This document shows, in pieces, positions 11,276 through 23,950 of a stretch of 64,000 bases of DNA. The notes under the pieces are model-generated. The model was not told where the DNA came from. It ran no database searches and worked only from the letters and a program-made list of their open reading frames with translations. The position numbers and the translations under genes were made by a program. The stretch's first letter is position 1. The number at the start of each line of letters is the position of its first letter. Source of the stretch: Paragorgia papillata (lineage: Eukaryota > Cnidaria > Anthozoa > Scleralcyonacea > Coralliidae); NCBI GenBank assembly GCA_035771165.1, contig JAWNZC010000117.1:1182001-1246000 (forward strand). The letters are read 5' to 3'.

Positions 11276-12850
11276 GGTCAAACGTCGAACTTTACATGAG
11301 ACGAACTAAATTCTTCAAATTAAGTTCATGACAAGATCGACGTTTGACTGAGTTAAGTTCGACTGATTGTTTTTGGATCGTCTGAGACGTTCTGTCCGTC
11401 TGACGCAGACGGATAGAACGTGTGAAGATCGTCCCTGGGTCAAACGTCGATATTCTCATGCATCAGCCGAACTAAATGCATTTTCAATCCCCGCGGAACC
11501 ATGTGATCGAGGAAATCATTTTACAAACTGGCAAAATTTCGCCCGTTAGCGCTGATCAATTAATAAACAAAGCTCAAGAAACAACATAGAAGAACAAACT
11601 TACGATAATCCTTCGAACCATGTCGCGGAGGAAATCATTTCATTAATACACGCACCAATCTGTTAAAAAATATTTGTCATACCATATACCTATACCGTAC
11701 CAGTCAGTAAGCATCGATTTCGATCGATCAGGCCGTGAGCCCGACAAGATATTCTAGATAGCTGTTAACAGGAAGAAAGGAAAGAAGATTAATAGAAGGG
11801 AAAGCCCTTTTCACTCAATTTCACTCGTGTGGCAAAACCCAACAACCATCAATATATGAGTAAACTGTAGTAGACCTTGTTTAGAAGGCCATAAGAGCTT
11901 GTATTTTTTTGCGGTCCGGTATCCATCTGATTCGCGCGCTCTGATTGGCTAGCGAGCGGTCCGTATCCTACGATACGGACCCCGATATAGACTTTCTCAA
12001 ACATTTTTGACCTTTCGACATTTTTGACCCGATACGGACCGCTGTGGATTTAAAAACAAAAACAAAAAAGTTTTACACTCTGTCATTTAAAATTGATCGA
12101 TTTTTATAACTATTTCGCTTGCCACAGAACAAATATATTTAGCAGAGAGCTACGGGGATGCAAATGAGTTTTATTATCCAAATGGGTTTTGACAACTGCA
12201 TGTGAAAACAGCGAATTTTAAAAGAAACGCTGGGAAAACTATGACAAAGCAAAATTTACGAGTGACATTTATAAAGTTTTAAAGTATTATTGCTCAACGA
12301 CGTATGAAAAGAGTTTAAAACGGTAGGCAAAACATACATAAACTTGTGAACACAGTATTTTGAATCACTAAATGAAACTATATAGAAGTATATATATAAA
12401 AAAAACATACCACGAGAAGACAGAAAAGCTGAAACCTTTTGATACTAAACTGTCATTCTTCTGTTGTCCAACTATACTCAACAAAACCGCTACAAGTCTT
12501 TACCCTTTAGTCAAATATTTTCCACATGCCAACCTCATCGTGTCATGTCTTCGAAAAAAGTTACAAATGGGTTACTACAAGCATTTTCGTCTTCAAACTC
12601 GAACGACCCACTTTCAATTTCCATGCAGTCAGCCGAGTATTGAAAGCGATTTCCCAAGCGAACAGCCAAAAACGAGCAAGCGACGAAGAAGAACGACGAA
12701 GAATCTTTATCAACTAAACTTTAAAAACACTAGGACTGCATTCTGACTTCCCTTCGTAACTAGATCTTCAAGTTTTGACTGTTTTTTTTTATTATATTAA
12801 TTTACCTAATTATGTAAATTATAAATCGTACGATTTAATAAAAAAAATAT
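11276..12850. other. Intergenic, no supported gene
   Basis: Contains CTGGGTCAAACGTCGA repeats of both polarities (11270-11450) and GATACGGACC / GGTCCGTATC repeats (11915-12045). Small open frames near 12372-12746 resemble no family I know. Confidence 0.5.
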
Positions 12851-12851
12851 A

Positions 12852-13873
12852 CCGGGTGGCGCAAAAAAAGGTTCCCCCTCTTTGACTCATTGTAATTAAA
12901 AAAACTGAAAAAGCTATCTTATACAAATAAAATTTATTGAACGTAGTTATGTATAACTTAAATTTTGATGTATGCCTTGCACATTTCTATAAAATATTAG
13001 CCGAGATATAGGCGTTTAAACTCAAGGTTGCATTTTTGGAAGAAGAGACAAATGGCAAAAATGGCGACTCAACGAGGTTGTTTGCAAATTGCACGATAGG
13101 TGTTGACAAACAATCTAAAGTAAAGTGGGTTTTTTCAGATATGCGGTGTTTACATGTTTAAAGATTAGAAGAATAATGCATTAGAAGTATCTTTTAAAGA
13201 TACCAATAATACTGCTCATCGTTCGAATAAATTGGCAACAAGATGGAGCTCCTTCTCACACGAGCAATGCAACCATACGCTATCTCCGTGGCCAATTTCC
13301 AGATCGGCTCATGAGTAAACGCGGCGATTGGCCCTGGCCTCCACGCTCCCCTGACTTGACCGTGTGTGATTTATTTCTTTGGGGATATTTAAAAGATCAA
13401 ATTTGGAACGTGCCTACTCAGCAACAGCCAAGCAATTTGAGAGAGCTTCGAGAAGCGATTATTATGGCGTGTAACAACTAATTGGAGCAGGAAATGATCG
13501 AAAATGCGTTCGACTGCATGCTTTCCCGCGCAAGACGTTGTATTGAGGTTGATGGGCATGCATTTCCTAATGAATGAGAATTTATCGGACGACGCTGACA
13601 AATATTTGTTCTTACTTTTGCGTGTTTCTACCATTTTATTACCATAATGCAAATTAATAGACCATTTTTGCCATTTGTCGCTTCTTCCAAAAACGCTACA
13701 TTGAGTGTAAACGCCTATATCTCGGCTAATATTTTATAGAAATGTGCAAGGCATATATCAAAATTTAAGTTAGACATAACTACGTTCAATAAATTTTATT
13801 TGTATAAGATAGCTTTTTCAGTTTTTTAATTACAATGTGTCAAAGAGGGGGAACATTTTTTTGCGCCACCCGG
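12852..13873 (+). mobile_element. Tc1/mariner-superfamily element, deleted, with long terminal inverted repeats
   Basis: Ends CCGGGTGGCGC / GCGCCACCCGG lie inside duplicated TA, and the inverted repeats run ~220 bp inward (AGCCGAGATATAGGCGTTTA region). Inside, 13240-13580 encodes the C-terminal part of a DDE transposase: WQQDGAPSHTSNATIRYL, WPPRSPDLTVCDLFLWGYLK. A stop interrupts it (near CNN*LEQEM) and the N-terminal half is missing, so it is non-autonomous. Confidence 0.85.
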
Positions 13874-13880
13874 TATATAT

Positions 13881-14012
13881 GTTATTTACCGGGTGGGAGG
13901 TCCGTATAGAAAAATATTTGCCCGAGATCTTAAATATTTGCCCGAGGTAAAAGTTTTGAGACCTTGGGAAATATTTCTCTATACGGACCTCCCAGCCGGT
14001 AAATAACATATA
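13881..14012. repeat. Foldback MITE next to the mariner element
   Basis: GTTATTTACCGG..GGGAGGTCCGTATAG and inverse, around CCCGAG.TCTTAAATATTTG. Separated from the mariner end by only a few bases. Confidence 0.7.
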
Positions 14013-14194
14013 TGTATTGCTGTTCGTGAAGGCTCCTATAGGGTGCAGCATAGAAGCACCATGTTGCTTGAACACACTGACAATTAGAATAACATCTTTT
14101 GCAGTTTTTCGTTTCCTTGTTGAGATATTTCAGTTTGTTTGATATGCAAATTAAACATTTTGACGTCACACGTGCATAATAGAGACCTTAAAAG

Positions 14195-14275
14195 AAACTT
14201 ACACGGTGGCTTGAAGGTATCAATTTTATCTTCTCGTGGTAAAAAATATTTTACTCATTAGAGACCTTAAGATTG
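14195..14275. repeat. Fragment of the TTACACGG hairpin family
   Basis: TTACACGGTGGCTTGAAGGT and CTTCTCGTGG match arms of the hairpin at 54700-54835. Confidence 0.4.
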
Positions 14276-14456
14276 ACGTTTTTTTCGCGAACGCCTAGAA
14301 ACCACGTGACCAAGAGCCTGACGTCGCGTTTGCCGTAATTTCTTGACGTTTTCAACCGCAAGACCCCCTTCTCCACGTAAGTCATTTACCTCAAGATATT
14401 AACGAATAACTGTTCAATGACCACACGTTTCATAACTATATCTATGACACACACTA

Positions 14457-15079
14457 CAGTAAAAACCCGTGTATAAGAACCTACATTTTTCCAGGTCAGC
14501 CTGAATAGGTTCTTATATATTTGATGCATAAGAAAAAATCAGGCTGTTTAGGTTCTTAAATAGGTTCTTATTTTTCAAAGACTGCATGTGGTGTGGGTCA
14601 TGAGTTTGTAGATACAGATGTATAAGCTGGGTGTTGTCCTATGCACTCCAATAAATTACTACACATATGTATTAGGTAAAATTATGATTAATGACTTCAG
14701 TAACATGGAATGGATTGACGTGATGTACAAAATCCAAATTCTATTACTCCATTGCAATACAAAATGCCCTTTTTACTTTTATTTATATTCAGTTTATACC
14801 TGATTTAGTGCTATTTAGCTAGATTAGCTTTGCTATTCTAAATAGCCAGTGCTTTAGTGATTTGTTTCAATGTAATTTATAAATAACTTTTGTATTATAA
14901 TTTTCTTATTGGCACAAATAAATCTGTTCTGTTCTGTACTATAACTGTAACTGACCTCCCAAATAAGAAACTATTTTAAATTTCAGGCTGAATAGGTTCT
15001 TATAAAATGGGTGTCTAAATGCCAAATTTCAGGCTGCAGGTTCTTAATCCACTGGGTTCTTATACGCGGGTTTTTACTG
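14457..15079. mobile_element. Pogo/Tigger-like MITE
   Basis: Begins CAGTAAAAACCCGTGTATAA and ends with the inverted form (...TATACGCGGGTTTTTACTG) between TA dinucleotides. The terminal motif resembles pogo/Tigger ends (CAGTAAAACC...). No transposase is visible; GGTTCTTAT repeats recur internally. Confidence 0.65.
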
Positions 15080-15957
15080 TATCTTATCTTTGATTTGGTA
15101 GGTTTTTTGTTTGCTGAAATGATAAAATTTACCTGTTTTGAGTATTTTAATGTGAAGCATGGTTGACTGGTAAAAGTAAACATGGCGGCCAATTTCAGAA
15201 GTGGAAACAAAGATCTCATCTTATTTGCAGTTATGGTATTTCTGCCTGGTTTTGACTTGCATAGGTTTTCAAATTTGTGTTTGTTATTTTGAGCATTCGG
15301 GAAATGTCGACAGTCTGTTACGTTTTAAGGTGGCTGCCTATAGTTTCAATAAATACGCGCTATTTCATACGCTCATTATCTAATGTTATTCACAAGTTTA
15401 AAAATTTGTTAGATAAATACTAAGTAGACCTTACTATAGCAGAACTATCGCAGATATAAAATATCCATAAAAAAGTTCAATTATTTGCTGTTACCATGGT
15501 AATAATGACGTTGGAACATCGGTATATTTTCAAATATTGCATAATTTTCGAAGCCGCATGTCTTCAGTTTGCTTCGGTGAAATGTTTTAAAAATTGCTGA
15601 GATGATAGATACTGTTGTGGAGAATATCCATGCACAAAATCAGAGAGGGTTGTATAGACAGATTTTTCGCTATAAAAATTATCGATTTAAAAACGTTCTG
15701 TCTTATGAAAATTTTTTTAAATGATGTATACTTTAGAACTTTTTATAAACTACTTATTTACAAAATTTTAGCAAAATTCACCGAAGAAAACGTCTACAAG
15801 TCTAACATCTATGTCGACATTGTTGTATACATTAAAAATTGGCTTCATCTGATTTAAACTATAATATAAAAACGTGGAAGGATGGTCAAGTGTTAGTAAC
15901 GTATAGCCACAATTTTTCGCGGTCGGCGGGGAATGAACATAAACGTCAATCTTATAA

Positions 15958-16035
15958 AAGCCGTAATCAAACGAGAACGCAAGTCATCGCAAGTTGGTAG
16001 TCACAAATTTCGGTGGCGGTCGTTCGAACACCCCA
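15958..16035. mobile_element. One-armed fragment of the TAA MITE at 39082
   Basis: Shares AATCAAACGAGAACGCAAGT and GGCGGTCGTTCGAACAC with the element at 39082, but the second arm is lost. Confidence 0.5.
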
Positions 16036-16104
16036 ACCCAGCTGGGTACGAGGTTGCGAACACCCAAGTTAACAAAATAAAGGTTTCATGAGTGTTTTAA
16101 ATCG

Positions 16105-16630
16105 GGAAAGGTTATATATCTTTGCTATTATCAAACGGAATCACTTCGAAGCAATTATGTGTGTGTGTTTTTCCCTTACAACAACAAAAGTATACATTCT
16201 CAACTGATTCCGTTTAATAATAGCAAAGATATATAACCTTTCCCAGTAAGTCATTATGCACGTTGTGATGTCACTGGTTAGTTTCGCTTATAAAACAAAC
16301 TGTGATATCTTAAAAACAAAACAAGGAAAGAAAAAACTGCAAAAGATGTTACTTTATCGTTTTAAAAGTTCTTTCAAATAAGACAAACTTAATTTTCGTT
16401 TCATAAACACTTTAATAGGAAAGATATATAACCTTTTCTTTATATATAGTCATTATACACACATTATACAGTGACGTAACGTCAAAATGTCAGTAATTTG
16501 CATAAAAGTTAAACAACCTGAAATATCTCATTAACGAAGCAAGGAAACGAAAAACTGCAAAAGATGTTACTCTGTCATTTTAAGTGTTCTTGTGAGAAAC
16601 TTAATTTTCGTTTCATAAGCACTTTAAAAT
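16105..16630. repeat. AAAGTGC foldback family, rearranged copies
   Basis: A hairpin GGTTATATATCTTTGCTATT / complement spans 16110-16243. Two successive inverted arms follow (16244-16420 and 16425-16630), each with AAAACTGCAAAAGATGTTAC and CTTAATTTTCGTTTCATAA. Confidence 0.6.
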
Positions 16631-16654
16631 GTGTATATACGTTATTAGTGTTTT

Positions 16655-16790
16655 CAGCTTGAGTTGGTAGAGTTTTTTCGTATGTTTTTGCTGTACAAGC
16701 TGTCGTAAGTTAAACTCAGAGAAAAACTCTGAACTCCAGACGGGACTCGAACCCACAACCTTCCGAATGCCATCCGGACGCTCTCACCAA
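16655..16790 (-). mobile_element. tRNA-derived SINE
   Basis: Reverse strand has B box GGGTTCGAGTCCCGTCTGGA and the CAGAGTTTTTCTCTGAG body; the A box is partly replaced at 16790. Confidence 0.65.
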
Positions 16791-16924
16791 CTTAAAACAC
16801 TAATAACGTACAAAAAACATTTACTGAAAAACTGACACAATGCGACTTGTAGCCCAACAAGTACTTGTGACACACGTACGGTTTGACTAGTTTCCAGGCG
16901 TATAAATATCGAGAAACAACCTCG

Positions 16925-17070
16925 GTTTACCATCTGAGTTCCAGTGGCTCAATGGTGAGAGCGTCCTGCTGGCATTCGGAAGGTTGTGGGTTCGAGTCCC
17001 GTCTGGAGCTCAGAGTTTTTCTCCGAGTTGAACTTACAACAGCTTGTAAAAACATACAAAAAAACTTTAA
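16925..17070 (+). mobile_element. tRNA-derived SINE next to the NXPE-B stop
   Basis: Has both boxes (TGGCTCAATGGTGAGAGCG and GTGGGTTCGAGTCCCGTCTG) and the common body, ending in A-rich DNA 17 bp below the stop codon at 17087. Likely within the 3' UTR. Confidence 0.7.
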
Positions 17071-17086
17071 AATTTGTTTGTTTGAT

Positions 17087-20000
17087 TTATCCAACGCAAA
17101 CTCGTCGAGGTTTGTAGCCAGTTCCGGACTCGGCATATCTTTGAATTTGCATTTCAGCTTTATGAAATACACCATCATCGTAATGTACTACGTCTTGAGC
17201 TTCATTCGGGTACGAAGCCGTCAGTTGATACACGTCCAAGATTTCAATACCAGCTTCGCACATGGCTGACATAGCGTATGCATCGAACAGTCGGACACGC
17301 TGAAAGGGAATTAAATACACAATATAACGAGTATAATAAAGTGTCCAAACTAGTTCCTAGTCCTTTTTTATCTCGATACTTATTTTGGTGACGTCACAGA
17401 ATAGGGATCGAGCGAGAGGACTAGCGGGAAAATGATTCATCTTTATCTATCACGATCCTGCTGGAGCTCAAATTCGTCTCAAAATTATAGAAACGAATAG
17501 ACGGGGGCACTGCGTTTTTAAACAAACTTCTTCTTAAGAGCAACAAACGAGTAAGCTTCTTTATTTTATATTACGTTAAAAGGTTGTTATAATGCATACG
17601 AGGGTATTGCTTTATTATAAAAGTAGTGTCAAAATATGCTAATATTACGTTTCGGCAGTAGACCAACCTTGCTATATGATGTTATAAAGAATTGTGCAGA
17701 CCGAGGTGAGTGTTTATCTTATCTGCCTTGGTTTACTTTGGCACGGCGTACTGGTGCCTGGATAATTTGGGGGCAGTTTTGAGGCCAATTTCGGTACTGC
17801 CGCTCTACGTTAAAAAAGAGAGGCCTGGGAACCAGGCTGTAAAATGTCTATTTACCTGATCCGTAAAGAATCTCCAATGAGTCAGGTTCCGAGGTTTTTC
17901 AACTTTGTCTTTATGAATTGCTGTTGATGTTTTCCAAATCACTTTTGCTTTACTGCCCAGTTCATGTTCACGATCTTTCAGCATTCTGACTACGTCTTTT
18001 ATCAAATACTGATATGTCGTGAAGTTTAGTCCAATCGGGAAATGCAGTCCCAAATTCAAAACTAACAAACTCTCTTCACTTCTCATGTGATCAGCGCGTA
18101 GGACATCACGTATTGATTCCAAGACTAGGTGGGGTCGAAAGTCGAAATCATCGTTACGCCTTTTCCCTTCCGACTCGTTCTCGAATGGTATTGGATACAC
18201 CCAGTTGTAGCTGTAACGACACAGCGAGAATATGTCTGTGCAGAGCAGTTTGCTCGATAAACTTCCGTGTAAGCGCAAAGCTAGCGAGTCACCGTAAATC
18301 CACAACGTTCCTCTGCGTTCTCTGAAAGGAATTGTCGCTTGTCGTTTCGTTTTACTTCGGTCTTCTGTAAAACAGACAAACTTTATAAGTTTATATTAAA
18401 GTTACTGCAGCTTGATAGTAAAAGTTGTTCTTATAGTCTACATGCAGAGTTCCAACTGAGAATATTGGAAAGTCATAGAATTTAAAAAATAAAATTCCAG
18501 GCCCTGAAAGTGCTGGAATTTTCCTCCTGTTGTTTTACCGATAATAATTTAACCATGCTAAATAACTTATTTCTAACACATATGGCGATAGTTTAACTTA
18601 TTTTACATTTAACTACAAGTTTACGTTAAGGTTGAGCCTAATTTTCAGCGTAATAAAACAAACTTCGTGTGTTTTTTTTTTGCATATCTTGGTCCTTGAA
18701 TTTATTTTAGAAAGTTCATGTTCTTAAATTTGAAGGGTAGGAATCTTGAGTTTAATAGGGTGCAGTTTACAATGTAAAGTTAAATGCGCCGACGTCGACT
18801 GCCGGCAAGGCCACGTATATCGGTGAAACCACCGACAAACTAAACACGGTATTGACTGGGACTCGACAGAGTGCATTACTTATTGCACTAACTACGACTT
18901 ATACTGGAAAGTTGGTACACAAACTTAGAACAACAACCATTAAACCGATCACAACCATTACCAGGACCTTACAGAGGACTCATCCATAGCGCTTTACAAA
19001 CAAACAAACAGTATATATAGACTATTTATTTATTTTCTCCCGACAAACAAATACCGACAGCACCACCCTCGAACAACACCCACCTCCCCGACCCCACCAC
19101 AGATTCCACACATACTGCAATCGTAACATAATGAGCTAGACACATAAATATAGGCGAACCGACAGAAACCTTTCACTTGACTCTGAAGATGACCGCCGCT
19201 GAGGCCATCGAAACATCATTCACTAACATCAACAACAGTCTTTCTCAAGACTACACTAACCTAGACGATCAATTTTCACAAACATATACTAATCCTATAG
19301 GTTCAAACCATTTACTTTACCATAAATATAGATTTTTGTATTTATTACCTGGTACATAAGGCCACCAGTTGCCCTTGATCCATCCACCGTAGCCGTCCCA
19401 AAGCGAGCTACAAGTTTCACCGCATCCCATGTTACTGAAATCTAAAAAAAAGATCTCCTTTAACAACGAAAAATCTGCGTGTCACGACTTATAATACATT
19501 TATGGTATTGCTTGCGTTATACGTACCATTTAGTTCCCCAGGTATAGTTGCATTGCCAGGCGATATCTGAATAGTGATTGTTTTCCCACCTTGCAATGGC
19601 TCGAGGAGATACTCGTCTAGGAAGCCCAGTGTTCCACTAGCTTGGTATTTGCCTTGAGCATTTCCTGCATGGAAGATTGAAACACGATGCGTTATAGAAA
19701 CAACGCCGTGAAAACTACGCTTTTTAAGGTGGCTACAAGAAATTATCGTTTTTCCCCATAAAACGTTTTGCACACGTCTCATGAGCTTCGTCTTTAGTTT
19801 ATTGCATATAGCTCTAGTGGTGGTCTTGATTATTGAAAAGTTTTATAGCCTCAAAGTTTACCTAAGCCTGTCGCTTACCACAAACACAATTTCTCTGGAT
19901 ACGCAACATTCTCGTTCCCAGATCTCCTACTAGAATTAACAATAATCATCAATTTTAAAGAAATAATTCCCTACCCCCCAACCCGACCCCCACCTCTAAA

Positions 20001-20929
20001 CCTGACCCTAAACCTATAACCACAATCCCCCATTGGACCTAAACCTACTGCCTAACCTAACCTTCCGGGAAATAAAAATTTCGCGAAAAAGATTCTTGAA
20101 CAAAATTAAATGCTTTGTACTTTCAGTACAAATTAATAGCTTTCTAACTGTATCTATTGTATTTTTGTGGCATAAATTCTGATAAATTGAGAGCGCTTTA
20201 CCAAAAAGTGACTCTGCCAAACTTTAATAGTGAAGACCTTAGAAAGAGACCTCATGAAAACCTGATGTATACATTTTTTTAAAACTCACCGACTTTAAAC
20301 CAGTTCTGCGGTGGATCCTTGAGACCATCACATAAGCTGTAATCCAAGAAGGCTTCGACAACGTACTGTCCAGGCTCGACAAGCAATGCCATGGCCTCAT
20401 AAGTACCATTGTCGTGGTCAAATACTGTAGCGTAAACACTCGAGGGTCCTCTGAAGTAAATTCTCCAGGAATCTCCACCAAACGTCTTCTCCCTACCGCT
20501 TGCAGTCCGAGTTTGAATAAATATCCTCGAGAATTCCCCAGCAGGTCGGATGTCCGTGTATTTAATATAACTTTCGTTGCCAGATGACCTGTTTTTCTTT
20601 TCCCAATCACGCTTGGTGCTTCCCCAGTTCGTATTGCCCTTACATGGAGCTAGGATTGCTTGCCAATCTACCCTGGCTTTGTGCAACCTGAGCCAGTTTT
20701 CCCTGAAGATGGTTTTCCTAGGCCTGTCCGGTACTGCGCGAGAAATTGTTAATTTAGCGAGCCGCGGAATACCAATCAACCCGTGAAGTCCAACGAACCA
20801 TCCACAATAACGAAATGAAATGTGTACCACAAACAGTACAATTATTAAACACAGAAAGACACAGTAAAGTGAACGGGTTTGGCGGCTCCTCCAAATTGCT
20901 GGCATGCCTGCCACACGATCAGTTCTCAT
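17087..20929 (-). CDS. NXPE-family / PC-esterase-like type II membrane protein, tandem copy B
   Basis: Five exons: 20929-20290, 19664-19527, 19441-19349, 18364-17856, 17299-17087; GT-AG introns, 530 residues, no internal stop. Exons 2, 3 and 5 have exactly the lengths seen in copy A (138, 93, 213 nt); exon 1 is 24 nt longer and exon 4 15 nt longer. It has the same layout: N-terminal membrane anchor, filamin-like region, GRW-like motif with Gly for Arg in exon 3, GDS motif at 315-317 and DxxH at Asp496-His499. Introns are much shorter than in copy A (intron 1 is 625 bp versus 2337 bp). Intron 3 holds a Penelope-like remnant, and intron 4 a dispersed repeat also found at 59.3 kb. Both catalytic motifs are intact, so there is no sign that either copy is a pseudogene. 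The biochemical role is not known from sequence. Confidence 0.8.
17340..17838. repeat. Dispersed ~500-bp repeat, copy 1 (NXPE-B intron 4)
   Basis: Shares CGAGCGAGAGGACTAGCGG, GTTTCGGCAGTAGACCAACC, TTGCTATATGATGTTATAAA and GAGAGGCCTGGGAACCAGGC with 59285-59823. Confidence 0.75.
18780..19340 (+). mobile_element. Penelope-like element 3' end (GIY-YIG region remnant)
   Basis: In shifted frames the DNA encodes STAGKATYIGETTDKLNT, IDWDSTECITY and TNLEQQPLNRSQPLPGPY, matching the C-terminal endonuclease region and tail typical of Penelope-like retroelements in invertebrates. Frameshifts and deletions make it a dead fragment. A CTGAAGA...CGAAAC hammerhead-like motif follows at 19183-19217. It sits in intron 3 of NXPE copy B and is absent from copy A. 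Confidence 0.6.
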
Positions 20930-21179
20930 GCCGACCAACAAAGGGTATTGCCAAGGGTAACCTATCCTATATTTGCAACACAAAATTTTTTCTAATTAAT
21001 GACTAAATTACTTGTTATATATAAATGTTCTATATATACTGGTCTTCAAAACCTTTCATGGTTTTGCAAATTCTTATATCTGCAAATTTTATAGCTTAGT
21101 TACAGTAAGGCTACCGCGCAGTATTTTAGATTTTGTTATAAATTCTGACCACCAGTACGTATAATTACAAGATGAATTA

Positions 21180-21475
21180 GGAATACCGGAGAGCTGGAGG
21201 GAAAACCGCGTCGAGGCCTCACCGGACGAATTCGAAACCGGTCTCGAATTCGTCCAGTTCCGCCTGTTTACACGGAACCTGTCTGCCAGAGGTTTTCCGA
21301 CGTTCGTGGCGTCCTCCCGTATCTCCATTGTCCCTACGAGCGTGGAAGAAACCTGAGGCAACCAGGGTATACTAATTCGAGACCGGTTCCGTGTAAACAG
21401 GCGGAACCCTACGAATTCGGGACCGGCTTCGAATTCGTCCGGTACCGTGTAAACGGGGTCTAAATTAACGCTCAA
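21180..21475. repeat. GAATTCG / GTGTAAACAGG foldback region
   Basis: CGAATTCG...ACCGG and CCGTGTAAACAGGCGGAACC occur in both orientations. It lies just upstream of NXPE-B. Confidence 0.5.
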
Positions 21476-21856
21476 TTTTTACTCTACTCCGAGAAGATAA
21501 CTGGACAAGCTAGCCCAAAATTTTCATTGGATCGCTGAACTTACATGTGAAAATATTGGGTGTTTTTTTGCATGTGTTTACACTACGATTTTTCGCCACT
21601 AATTACAGTAATGCAATATGTGATCCATGCATGTTGCGAGGTAACGATTGGCATGCGCTGTGCAATTTTTATTTGAAACACGTATTTATTTTATTATTAT
21701 TATTGGGTCGTCGGCAAGTCTTATTGGATAAAATGTGGTCTTTCATAAACACGTTCCGTGACGGCAACTAATTTGCTTTAAATTTTTTTTAATACGAGTC
21801 AGTCTCAAACAGTTATTTTTTTCTCTCTGACGAAGGGCCTTCGCTCGAAACGTTAA

Positions 21857-22007
21857 AGGCTAGTTCCACTCAGGAAAATCTTCCGGAGGATAGGAATGGA
21901 CAGGAAAGTTTCCTTTGTGTTAAAGTCATTAGTTCCGACCGAGAGCTCACAAGACAAAGAAAACTTCCCTGTCCGTTCCTGTCCTGAGGAAGAGTGGAAA
22001 CTAGCCT
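21857..22007. mobile_element. TAA-flanked MITE (PIF/Harbinger-like)
   Basis: AGGCTAGTTCCACTC ... GAGTGGAAACTAGCCT, flanked by TAA on both sides. Inner arms also pair (ACAGGAACGG / CCGTTCCTGT type). Assignment to PIF/Harbinger rests only on the 3-bp TWA-type duplication. Confidence 0.65.
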
Positions 22008-22179
22008 TAAGACTCTTTTCCAGTCCGATAGCAAAAAACAGTTCGCAGCTCGCTGCGAGTGTTTGCATCTAATTAAAACCTCACACTACAGTGCTTGTTT
22101 TTTCGTTGCGAGTTCTTTTTAATGAGATACACGTACTCGCAGCAATGGTTCGGCAGTATATCAAACCTTACTATATTTC

Positions 22180-22490
22180 GATGTAATATTTAAAACACGA
22201 GTAGGAGCGTTTTATCAGATTTCAAACACGAGCGCGTAGCGCGAGTGTTTTAGATCTGATAAAACGCGACTACGAGTGTTTTGAATAGCTTCAAAAACGC
22301 CGACAATAGATTTGCTAATTAGGATGACATTTTATATAAAATTTCACGTTCATTAGTATTCTTTATATAAAATTTCACGTTAGTTAATATTCATAGTAGT
22401 TTTATCAGGTATAAAAGACTTGCACATTATCAAATACGTGCATATTAGTGGACAATTTGGTTCATGAATATTAATGAGTTTTTTAATGTT
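22180..22490 (-). repeat. Conserved-arm / variable-hairpin element
   Basis: Hairpin AAAACACGAGTAGGAGCGTT / inverse (22192-22281) and, at the other end, CATGAATATTAATGAGTT, the family arm. Confidence 0.5.
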
Positions 22491-22879
22491 GTTTCAACAC
22501 TGCCTACGCAGCACGCTACTTTTATTTCACTAAGTGTGGGAAAGTTAAAGAAATTTTCATTATGCAGGACGAATAACCGCGAAATCATTTTGAACTGATA
22601 ATTTTCGTGTTTGGAATTAAATTCAAGTCCGGACTTATTCTAATTGAAAGCACCATAATTTGTTACATACTATACATATAAAAAAATCGTCTATTTAATA
22701 AAATAAAATATGTTGTCTAAAAAGTTAAATCGGTTACTTCGGTTACTGACGAAGATCACAGTAACTTGACCGAAACGTCCTTTTTAGACAGACAGCATAT
22801 TCTATTTTATTAAATAAAAGATTTTTACAACTATGCCGGTCTACAATCATTGGATTTTTATATACAAATGTAATATGCG

Positions 22880-23950
22880 TGTGTGTACCTACTTCCCTCA
22901 TTGATCTTCATTGAACCAAACAGCCATATTTAATCCTCAGAACTAAGGCCTTCTTTTGCTTATTGTTAGTAATAACATCTTCCCAACAACTGACGGCATT
23001 AAAAACAGCAATAATTCAAGACCGCAGATTACTTGGCTAGAATCTCCGACGTTAACGGTCAAAACACGTGGTTTAAAACAAAGCTCTAAACGCGTACCCG
23101 CGAGAAAACATTATTCTTCTCGCAATAATTAACCAGCAGAACGCAACAGGTATACTTCAGAAAGAGACCAGGTTCTTTGTAACGGCAGGCTCTTGGCAAT
23201 CACAGGCTCTTGGCAATCACAGGCTCTTGGAAATCACAGGCTCTTGGAAATCACAGGCTCTTGGCAACGGTACGTTCTTGGCGACCGCCTTTACGCTTCA
23301 GTCGCTAAGAGAACGGACGGAGTAGATATTATTCGTATAGTTACATTTTAGAAATTAGGTATACGTTATGTAGTCTTCATTTTCTTTTCTAAATTAACAG
23401 TATTTACTGAACTGCACTCACATGCAGACTTCAGTTTGTCAAAATACATAATGCATGGCAATCCTATACTTTTTGTACTCCCGCCTTTTTTTACATTTTC
23501 CTATTTTTTCAATTTTCTACCTTTTTTCACTTTTCTACTTTTTTTCACTTTTCTACTTTTTTGTACTTTCCTACTATTTTGCATTTTCCTACTTTCGCAC
23601 TTTCTATATACATTACATGCAGACCTCAGTTTGCCAAAATGACATAATAGCAAGGTTTCTGGCAATCCTATATACTTTTGGCACTCCCGTCCTTTTTTAC
23701 ATTTTCCTACCTTTTTTGTACTTTTCTACTTTTTTGCACTTTCTACTTTTTTTGTACAGTCTACTTTTTTGTACTTTCTACTTTTTTGTACTTTCCTACT
23801 ATTTCGCACTTTCTATATACATTACGCTGCTGACATGTATGCATGCAAGACTCTACTTTTATATTATTTTTGTTATAAGCTGTTTATCGTAATCTCAATC
23901 CCAGAATATTTCCAAGTGTTCTGTGAAGTTTTCTTAGCTTTAAAGTGCCT
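22880..23950 (+). repeat. Segmental duplication, copy 2 (NXPE-B upstream flank)
   Basis: Matches 8836-9140 and 10715-11100. The GGCTCTTGGCAATCACA repeats (23185-23275) replace the AACGGCAGGCTTTTGGT repeats of copy 1 (10262-10335). The pyrimidine-rich tract is partly duplicated (23470-23600 and 23690-23810). Confidence 0.8.

Noticed and set aside
12372..12746. 124-codon open frame
   Set aside because: No family resemblance, no splice context, surrounded by repeats; could be a degenerate transposon ORF but I cannot support it.
16935..17010. tRNA gene
   Set aside because: A and B boxes are present but no credible anticodon arm, and the same sequence recurs with a common tail: a tRNA-derived SINE.
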